From contig NZ_HF536772.1 of the NCBI RefSeq assembly GCF_000312665.1, forward strand, positions 1,782,753 to 1,846,752: 64,000 nt of DNA. The letters run 5' to 3'. Under the pieces are notes generated by a model. It had not been told where the DNA came from and made no database searches. It was given only the letters and a program-made list of their open reading frames with translations. This stretch comes from Rhizobium mesoamericanum STM3625 (GTDB lineage: Bacteria > Pseudomonadota > Alphaproteobacteria > Rhizobiales > Rhizobiaceae). The position numbers were made by a program, and so were the translations under genes. Below, one piece after another: positions 58,665 to 64,000 of the stretch. Position 1 is the first letter of the stretch. Every line of letters starts with the position of its first letter.

Positions 58665-59573
58665 ATGGCAATCCGTTTCGACCGCCCCATTTCAAGTGCT
58701 GCCCGCTTCTCGCGGCGCTTCGCAGCATTTGCCCTGGTTCTTTGCGTTGCGGCTCTGGTTGGTCACCGTTTTGCCGGTCTTGTCACGCCCTATCTGGTGC
58801 TGGTTCTCTTGGTCTCCGCCGGCTTCGCGCTGCTTGCGGCCCTGCTTGCGATCGCCGGGCTGCGCAGCCTTTGGCTGACAGGCGCCGAAGGCGGGCTGGA
58901 TGCCTTGAAAGCCTTGATTTTTGCGGCCCTTCCGCTCGCGATTGGCGGGATTGCGGCCGAGCGCTATTTCACACTACCGCCCATATATGATGTGTCGACC
59001 GATCTCGTTTCCGCGCCCGATTGGCTGAAGACGCCGAATGCCGATCAGATCTGGCTGAAGCGCCAACCGGCGGTGACAGCTGAGGATCGCGAGAGGCAGC
59101 TCGAAGCCTATCCGGAACTGACAGGCCGTCGCTACGACGGCGCGATCGACCGCGTGCTGGAGGCCGTGAAGAAGGTTGCAAAGCAAAGCGGTATCCGCAT
59201 CACCCGCGCTGATGGCGATCGCGAGCCAAGCCGTGATCTTGAAGACCGGCCGATGAAGCAACAGCCGGACGAAGGCGCGGTGGCCGAAGCGCCAGAGGCC
59301 GTGCCTATCCCGACGCCACGGCCCTATGACGACGATGTCGCGCAGCTGATTCGCCGGGCCAATGGCGTAACGCTGCAGGGCGAAACCCGCACCTTGGTCC
59401 TTGGTCTGCGTTTCGACGTCGTCATCCGCTTGCGTGAGGAAGCGGAAACCACTCTCGTCGATGTTCGCGTCGCCTCGCGCTACGGCCCGCACGACCTTGG
59501 CCTCAGTGCCGATATCGCCGAGGAATATCTGAAGGCTCTCGATTCCGAACTGCTCGGCATCGCCGGCAGCTAG
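58665..59573 (+). CDS. DUF1499 family membrane protein
   Basis: 302 residues. Three hydrophobic helices (about 20-40, 42-68 and 78-98) precede a soluble DUF1499 domain: PPIYDVSTDLVSAPDW, then YPELTGRRYDGAIDRVLEAV and a final RVASRYGPHDLGLSADI segment. A Pro/Glu-rich insertion lies at about 190-225. Function unknown. An ATG at 58665 is preferred over the TTG one codon earlier. Confidence 0.8.
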   Translation: MAIRFDRPISSAARFSRRFAAFALVLCVAALVGHRFAGLVTPYLVLVLLVSAGFALLAALLAIAGLRSLWLTGAEGGLDALKALIFAALPLAIGGIAAERYFTLPPIYDVSTDLVSAPDWLKTPNADQIWLKRQPAVTAEDRERQLEAYPELTGRRYDGAIDRVLEAVKKVAKQSGIRITRADGDREPSRDLEDRPMKQQPDEGAVAEAPEAVPIPTPRPYDDDVAQLIRRANGVTLQGETRTLVLGLRFDVVIRLREEAETTLVDVRVASRYGPHDLGLSADIAEEYLKALDSELLGIAGS

Positions 59574-59615
59574 CCTCATCCGCCCTTTGGCAATTGGTGA
59601 ACCGCCTTCGTGCCC

Positions 59616-60065
59616 CTATGCCAAGAAGCGTTCCCTCTGCTCAGGTGTCGGTACGAAGCAGGTCGCGCGTCGACCGGCAATGCGAAGCCGATTGCGGGCG
59701 ATAACTTCGTAAACACTGTCGGCAAATCCCTGCGGCAGCAGCCGAAGGACCTTCACCAGGGACCAGGGAAAGCCAAGGCCCGCAGCCATGCGGATCGTCC
59801 CGCCAGACTTGAAGTAGGCGCGCCCGTCTTCGATCAGAAGGTTGGTCTCATAGTCGCGGCCATCCAGCCCGTAGTGCCGGTAGAGCGCTTCGCCAAGCGG
59901 CGACTGCGCAGCGAGGAAACGATAACGCTTCGCCGTGTCATGCCTGAGCACGAACTGGATCCAGGCGGAGCAGAACACGCACTCGCCGTCGAAGACGATG
60001 AGAGGTTTGTCATCGGCAAAATAAGCTACGCCGGGATCGGCACGATAGCTGTAAGGACCGTGCAT
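59616..60065 (-). CDS. DCC-family thiol-disulfide oxidoreductase (DUF393)
   Basis: 149 residues. The signature DxxCxxC motif is VFDGECVFCSAWIQF; the rest (RYRFLAAQSPLGEALYRHYG) fits the family. The function is presumed redox but is not established. The ATG at 60065 has GGAGGT upstream. It is the last gene of a cupin-MBL-DCC operon, 4 bp after the MBL gene. Confidence 0.85.
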   Translation of the reverse strand: MHGPYSYRADPGVAYFADDKPLIVFDGECVFCSAWIQFVLRHDTAKRYRFLAAQSPLGEALYRHYGLDGRDYETNLLIEDGRAYFKSGGTIRMAAGLGFPWSLVKVLRLLPQGFADSVYEVIARNRLRIAGRRATCFVPTPEQRERFLA

Positions 60066-60069
60066 GACC

Positions 60070-60987
60070 CTACCTCCGGGTCGCCGGTCTGTACGAGCCA
60101 AGCAGGGCAGGTGGTCCGTCAGTTTCGATCTCGCCTCGCTCCACCAGATCCTCAATATGGGCGAGGACTGAGAGTGCGGCAGCGCCATGCAGGCGCGGAT
60201 CAGTCTCGCGATAGATCACCTTCACCATGTCAGCGATGTTCCTGTCGCCGGCGTGGATGCGGTCGAGCAGGGCGCGTTCGCGCATCCGCCGGTGGGTCTT
60301 TAGGGCGCGCATAAACGAGATCGGCTTGCGCACCGGACCACCATGCCCCGGGAGCAGGATGCGGTCGTGCCGCTCGATCAGCTTGTCGAGAGAGGTCATG
60401 TAGTCGGACATCGATCCATCGGGCGGCGCGACGATGGATGTGGCCCACCCCATGACGTGATCGCCGGAAAACAGGATGCCTGTACCCTCGAGCGCGAAGG
60501 CCGCGTGATTGGCGGTATGTCCGGGCGTCAACACGCCCGTCAGACTCCATCCGTCGCCTTCGATGGTATCGCCATCTTCGATTGCAATATCGGGCCGGAA
60601 ATCCAGGTCCGAGCTCTCTGCGAAGGGATTGATCTCGCCTTGGTGCAGCGGGCGGGCGGCGCGGTGCGGCCCCTGCGCGACGATCTGCGCGCCGGTTGCC
60701 GCCTGCACGCGACGCGACAGCGGCGAGTGGTCGCGGTGGGTATGGCTGACGAAGATATGGGTGACCTCGCGTCCGGCAAGCGCCGCCGTCAATGCCTGGA
60801 AATGCCCTTCGTCCTCGGGGCCTGGATCGATGACCGCAACGGAGCCATGCCCGACGATGTAGCTGTTGGTGCCGTGGAAGGTGAAGGCGCTCGGATTATG
60901 GACCGTTATGCGCTGCACGCCTGGCGCAACCGGCACAGCTTGGCCGTAAGAAGGCTCGAACGCCAAATTGAACTCGGGACTTGCCAT
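60070..60987 (-). CDS. MBL-fold metallo-hydrolase
   Basis: 305 residues. The dinuclear metal motif HTHRDH lies in FVSHTHRDHSPLS. The downstream histidine/aspartate ligands are in TPGHTANHAAF, GILFSGDHVMG and LPGHGGPV. The C-terminal winged-helix-like extension is common in LACTB2-type enzymes. The ATG abuts the cupin stop without a gap. Confidence 0.9.
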   Translation of the reverse strand: MASPEFNLAFEPSYGQAVPVAPGVQRITVHNPSAFTFHGTNSYIVGHGSVAVIDPGPEDEGHFQALTAALAGREVTHIFVSHTHRDHSPLSRRVQAATGAQIVAQGPHRAARPLHQGEINPFAESSDLDFRPDIAIEDGDTIEGDGWSLTGVLTPGHTANHAAFALEGTGILFSGDHVMGWATSIVAPPDGSMSDYMTSLDKLIERHDRILLPGHGGPVRKPISFMRALKTHRRMRERALLDRIHAGDRNIADMVKVIYRETDPRLHGAAALSVLAHIEDLVERGEIETDGPPALLGSYRPATRR

Positions 60988-61284
60988 TTACTTGTATTCG
61001 ATCTCGATGAAGGACATCGGCTGATCGCCGGCATTGACGACATTGTGCTCGGTGCCGGCATCGCGCCGGTAGGCCGCGCCCTTGGTGACTTCGACCCTGC
61101 GGCTGCCGCTCTTTTCCTCCAGCAGAAACTGGCAATCGGTCATTGGTACGACGACATAGCCCATCCCATGTGTATGGACGCCCGTATCGGCACCCGGTTC
61201 GAAATCCCAACGCGTGATCCGAACCACGGCATCGTCGAGCAGCAGGGTTGCGAGGGCAGGCGGGCGGGCGCGGTACTGGCTCAT
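60988..61284 (-). CDS. Small cupin-domain protein
   Basis: 98 residues. Cupin motif 1 is HTHGMGYVVVPMTD and motif 2 GTEHNVVNAG, offering a mononuclear metal site. The substrate is unknown. The ATG at 61284 follows GGAG at ideal spacing. First gene of the cupin-MBL-DCC operon. Confidence 0.85.
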   Translation of the reverse strand: MSQYRARPPALATLLLDDAVVRITRWDFEPGADTGVHTHGMGYVVVPMTDCQFLLEEKSGSRRVEVTKGAAYRRDAGTEHNVVNAGDQPMSFIEIEYK

Positions 61285-61444
61285 TGTTACTCCATCGTCC
61301 TGGACGGCTGACGCGAGACCTAGCATGGCGACGCAAAAAGCGCACAGAAATATGCGATGGCCCGAAACTTAATGATTGTGACGTCAGGCGAGCTTTGCTA
61401 AGCAGGCGTCGATTTGGCAAGCGGTCTCCGCTTTCAAGCTCTGG

Positions 61445-61519
61445 TGGGGCGTCGCCAAGCGGTAAGGCACCGGTTTTTGGTACCGGCATTCCCAGGTTCG
61501 AATCCTGGCGCCCCAGCCA
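61445..61519 (+). tRNA. tRNA-Gln (anticodon TTG)
   Basis: 75 nt cloverleaf: acceptor TGGGGCG / CGCCCCA, anticodon stem CCGGT / ACCGG around the loop TTTTGGT (anticodon TTG), T-loop GGTTCGAATCC, and an encoded CCA end. Confidence 0.96.
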
Positions 61520-61612
61520 TTGAACTTCTTGTCCAGCCCGGAGACATAGGTAATACTTTTTGGACCGAAGAGTTCGGTAAAGGTTCAAGCCTACCTGTAT
61601 TGTCTCGAAGTA
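61520..61612. repeat. Interlaced inverted repeats downstream of tRNA-Gln
   Basis: GTAATACTT (61550-61558) and AAGTATTAC (61608-61616) form a 9-bp inverted repeat; GAGACA (61541-61546) and TGTCTC (61601-61606) form another. Their order is interlaced, so the stems are mutually exclusive or pseudoknotted. They border the IS110 remnant. Confidence 0.4.
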
Positions 61613-61865
61613 TTACGGATCGTAATCCATAAGCTGTCGGCCAGATATGAATTCGGTGCCGTCGAGCCACATGCGATACATGGCGACCTCTAAGCCACGA
61701 GCCGGTGCGACTTTTCCTTTCGCCATGCCGCGCCGCTCGAGCTCTTCATCGCCCAGGGCTTCAGCGACGATCATTTCCTCACGCGCGCCAGGAGGATTTG
61801 GGCAGCCTCATAGAACAAAGTTCACATCATGCGGCGAAGGCCGAATACCCCATCTCCGAGATGAA
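61613..61865 (-). pseudogene. IS110-family transposase C-terminal remnant, frameshifted
   Basis: Reading the minus strand, one frame gives MGDGVFGLRRMM, stop, TLFYEAAQILLARVRK, stop; after a frameshift another gives RRGMAKGKVAPARGLEVAMY and RMWLDGTEF before TAA at 61613. These match in order the conserved tail of IS116/IS110/IS902 transposases (LYEAA..LL.R, RRG..KA.VALAR, MHRMWVDGTEF; from memory). Only the last 80 or so residues remain and the frame is broken. 494 bp (61520-62013) otherwise hold no gene. Confidence 0.7.
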
Positions 61866-61961
61866 CTGACCCCTCTCGGGAAGGACACCAGCAAGTCGAA
61901 ACCTCGTATCGCGGGTGTCGCGAACTGAAGTCACGTATGGGGCCCAATCGGTCTTGAGTAC

Positions 61962-61988
61962 AAAAAAAGGCGACCCAAGGGCCGCCTT
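61962..61988 (-). terminator. Intrinsic terminator of the lipoprotein gene
   Basis: Read on minus: AAGGCG ... CGCCTT with inner CCC/GGG pairing, followed by TTTTTTT. It lies 25 bp after the stop at 62014. Confidence 0.75.
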
Positions 61989-62013
61989 CCAACTTTGCTT
62001 CCTCTGCCGTTCA

Positions 62014-62427
62014 TTACTGCGCAGGCTGTGTCGGCGCCAGGAACTCGGCGCAATAGGAGGGGCCGTTCACGCCCGGGATATCGCCGACGACGTGAATGCT
62101 GCGGATCGTGTAGTCAGCGTTGGTGACGATTTCGGCCTGGCAGCGCAGGTACTGCGTGCGGGCGGCCGAGATCTGCTTGCCTCGCTTGCCATCCGCACCG
62201 TCTGCGTACTTCGCCGGGGTGCGGACCGTCTTGTAGCCGCCCTTCCAGGTGTAGGTGACGCCGCCGTCGTTTTCGATGTCATTGATCGGCGGACCGAAGG
62301 CGGCAAAAAACTTGCCGGCAGACTGGCCAACCCAGCGGCTGGAGATCGGATCGGCGGAAGTCGGAATCGTTGTGCAGCCGGCAAGCGCAATGGCAAGCCC
62401 AGCCGCGGCAAAGGTGCGGAGTTTCAT
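62014..62427 (-). CDS. Small lipoprotein of unknown function
   Basis: 137 residues. The signal peptide ends in the lipobox LAGC (Cys18). The mature region has SRWVGQSAGKFFAAFGPPIN, VTYTWKGGYKT and a terminal cysteine pair region (YLRCQAEIVT, PSYCAEFL). It resembles small outer-membrane lipoproteins common in Rhizobiales. The ATG at 62427 follows AGGGACG. The frame remains open upstream to 62589 without coding character. Confidence 0.72.
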   Translation of the reverse strand: MKLRTFAAAGLAIALAGCTTIPTSADPISSRWVGQSAGKFFAAFGPPINDIENDGGVTYTWKGGYKTVRTPAKYADGADGKRGKQISAARTQYLRCQAEIVTNADYTIRSIHVVGDIPGVNGPSYCAEFLAPTQPAQ

Positions 62428-62697
62428 TCTATCGTCCCTGAAAAGTTGTCGCGCATTCGACGGCGGGAATCGCTGGCCTGCAGCGGTTTCCGCTTGTCCC
62501 GCGAGCGCTTTAGCGCGGAACCCGGCAAAAGAAAATCGGCCCGCCTTCGCAATCGCAAAATTTGCCGCAAGTGTGTCTTTTTGTTCCACTTAGGCCTGCT
62601 ACGGGGTGCGCCATCATGCTTGAAAAAAATGCGCAGGCTTTTGAATTTTGGTGCTTGCGAAACGGAATGGGCCGGTCTATAGAGGCGCCGCTGGTCA

Positions 62698-62774
62698 CGG
62701 AGTGTAGCGCAGTCTGGTAGCGCACCACGTTCGGGACGTGGGGGTCGAGTGTTCGAATCACTCCACTCCGACCA
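62698..62774 (+). tRNA. tRNA-Pro (anticodon CGG)
   Basis: 77 nt cloverleaf: acceptor CGGAGTG / CACTCCG, anticodon stem CCACG / CGTGG around the loop TTCGGGA (anticodon CGG), T-loop GTTCGAATC, encoded CCA end. Confidence 0.96.
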
Positions 62775-62778
62775 GCCG

Positions 62779-62806
62779 AAAAGCCCGCGTGGGGGCTTTA
62801 TTCTTT
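62779..62806 (+). terminator. Terminator after tRNA-Pro
   Basis: AAAGCCC / GGGCTTT stem, then TATTCTTTT, starting 5 bp after the tRNA end. Confidence 0.7.
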
Positions 62807-62995
62807 TGCCTGCAGAAGAGCCTTCCTGGGCTGTTTTCCCAATGCACCCGAACGATACGTCGCGGCGATTGCGTCGCAAATAGGCGCACAAATGTCGCGT
62901 ATCGGTATCCATAAAAATAAGGGAAAACTAAAGTACCCGCCTTCACATGAAGATATATCAGAGTAAGCGCGCTTCGAGCGGGCGGGGAACAGTGC

Positions 62996-63229
62996 ATGAA
63001 AGCCTCAGAATACAAAGCTGCGGTTGCTGTTACGGGACTGAGCGCCGCTGGTGTCGAAAAGCTCTTTGGTGTGGATCAGCTGACGACGCGTCGCTGGGCG
63101 TCGGGCGAAGCCGAAGTGCCGCGCGCGGTCGGCTTGTGCCTGCTGTTGATGGCATCGGCAAACGTCTCCGTTGCGCAAGCTGAGATATTAGCCGACGACA
63201 CCGATGTCAGGCTCGCCAGAATTGCCTGA
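62996..63229 (+). CDS. Small helix-turn-helix-like protein
   Basis: 77 residues. VTGLSAAGVEKLFGVDQLTT followed by RRWASGEAEVPRAV has the spacing of a lambda-repressor-type helix-turn-helix (position of RRW and SGE as in XRE proteins). It may be a DNA-binding regulator, partner unknown. The ATG at 62996 has GGGGAA upstream. Confidence 0.6.
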   Translation: MKASEYKAAVAVTGLSAAGVEKLFGVDQLTTRRWASGEAEVPRAVGLCLLLMASANVSVAQAEILADDTDVRLARIA

Positions 63230-63310
63230 TGGCGGCCTTAACCCCAAGGGTGTCGCTCTCCGTTGCGCCCGAGCGGGCGGCCCGTGCTTCAGTGCCGGCA
63301 CATCCGAGCC

Positions 63311-63526
63311 TCAAGCCCCGAGAATGGCATCGATCTGGGCAATCAAGGCAGCATAGGTCTCAATGTGCCGATGATACTCGTTGCGTATCTGCTCCGTTAT
63401 GTCGGAGAGAGGGCCGTCACCTTCGGAGCGAAAGTGCTTCACCTCATTCTCGGTCATGGACTTCAGATTGTCCTCGTACTCCTTGACTCTTTGAACATAC
63501 TCTTCGCGAATTTTTTTCAGAGTCAT
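63311..63526 (-). CDS. Small alpha-helical hypothetical protein
   Basis: 71 residues, highly charged and predicted fully helical (MTLKKIREEYVQRVKEYEDN, then a second helix HRHIETYAALIAQIDAIL). No known family. The ATG at 63526 follows the strong GGAGGGATGAG ribosome-binding site, which supports expression. Confidence 0.6.
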   Translation of the reverse strand: MTLKKIREEYVQRVKEYEDNLKSMTENEVKHFRSEGDGPLSDITEQIRNEYHRHIETYAALIAQIDAILGA

Positions 63527-63651
63527 CTCATCCCTCCTGCCTGGCCAGGCGCCGCGGACATTCCGCCACGGTGGCAGCAATCTAAAGGTTGCCTAGAAGA
63601 GATGCGGCGCTTAAAGCAGATTGACAATCCCGGCCGGTGAAAAGTGAACCA

Positions 63652-64000
63652 ATGAGCAGCTCGAACCTCTATTCCAACATGGGTGGTCTGCCGCCGCAGA
63701 CCGAACTCCTGTCCAGCAAAGCCGTGTTCACCACGGCCTATGCGGTGATCCCCCGCACTGTGATGACGGATATCGTCACCAGCTACTTTCCGCACTGGGA
63801 AGGCACGCGGGCCTGGGTGATCTCCCGGCCGATGACCGGCTTTTCCGAAACGTTTTCGCAGTACATCATGGAAGTGCAGCCAGGCGGTGGCAGCGATCGG
63901 CCTGAGCCGGAGAAGCGTGCCGAAGGCACGCTCTTCGTCGTCGAGGGCGAGATGATCGTGGAGTTCGATGGTGCCTCGCATGCGATGCGCCCGGGTTCCT
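63652..64000 (+). CDS. (S)-ureidoglycine aminohydrolase-like cupin (partial)
   Basis: 116 codons before the window edge. The start MSSSNLYSNMGGLPPQTELL and the cupin strands FSQYIMEVQPGGGSDRPEPE and GTLFVVEGEMIVEFDG match the N-terminal cupin of (S)-ureidoglycine aminohydrolase, which releases ammonia from ureidoglycine in allantoin catabolism. A purine-catabolism cluster probably continues to the right. The catalytic second cupin is outside the window. Confidence 0.8.
   Translation, partial: MSSSNLYSNMGGLPPQTELLSSKAVFTTAYAVIPRTVMTDIVTSYFPHWEGTRAWVISRPMTGFSETFSQYIMEVQPGGGSDRPEPEKRAEGTLFVVEGEMIVEFDGASHAMRPGS

Overview
The window is a piece of the chromosome of a Rhizobiaceae bacterium (Rhizobium/Ensifer/Agrobacterium group). 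This rests on the aroC-ribBA, fabI, dnaJ-like and pdxH order, the ctaC-ctaD-ctaB-(small ORF)-ctaG-ctaE cytochrome aa3 cluster followed by DUF983, SURF1, ispH, thrB and rnhA, a CcrM-type GANTC methylase, a mutY/DUF721/dsbA/smc/ppdK block, an IalB protein and a high-GC, gene-dense layout. No prophage, CRISPR array, plasmid or symbiosis module is visible. The only sign of mobile DNA is a decayed IS110-family transposase tail next to a tRNA-Gln gene.

Layout. 1-9.5 kb, mostly minus strand: ribBA (runs off the left edge), aroC, a CHASE-like/PAS/PAS/GGDEF/EAL c-di-GMP protein, a histidine phosphatase, fabI, a DnaJ-like protein and a lipoprotein, with a small DUF1344 gene on plus. 9.5-15.7 kb: pdxH, a polysaccharide deacetylase, a D-Ala-D-Ala carboxypeptidase with a SPOR domain, a decayed ORF, a GNAT, tldD and ialB. 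16-25.9 kb, plus strand: the cytochrome aa3 oxidase and assembly genes, interrupted by one opposite-strand chloramphenicol-phosphotransferase-like kinase, then ispH, thrB and rnhA. 26-34.8 kb: an EEP hydrolase, a formaldehyde dehydrogenase-like enzyme, a Dabb protein, a zinc ABC transporter (aztABC/troCBA type) behind palindromes that look like a Zur operator, a peroxiredoxin with a lone DsbD-alpha protein, YqgE and a zinc metallopeptidase.

34.8-41.1 kb, minus strand: a closely packed thrC, M16 peptidase, RimJ-like GNAT and 7TM/PAS/GGDEF(degenerate)/EAL run. 41.3-49.3 kb: a lipoprotein, a lipid kinase, a HAD phosphatase, an ArsR regulator divergent from a NIPSNAP/monooxygenase-like pair, ccrM, and a mutY-HAD-SnoaL operon. 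49.4-57.4 kb: DUF721 (DciA-like), DsbA-like, smc, a structured 386-bp gap, and ppdK. 57.3-64 kb: small hypothetical genes, a cupin/MBL/DCC-thioredoxin operon, tRNA-Gln, the IS110 remnant, tRNA-Pro, and the start of a ureidoglycine aminohydrolase gene cut by the right edge.

Most of the content is housekeeping: aerobic respiration, isoprenoid, threonine, riboflavin, B6, aromatic and fatty-acid synthesis, chromosome maintenance and DNA methylation. I did not find a clearly new multi-gene system. The best leads are the structured smc-ppdK intergenic region with its ppdK leader hairpin, the kinase gene inside the oxidase cluster, the ArsR/NIPSNAP/ABM cassette, the c-di-GMP protein coupled to a RimJ-like acetyltransferase, and the RibBA whose GTP cyclohydrolase half has lost its zinc ligands. 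All assignments are from reading the sequence; no database search was run.
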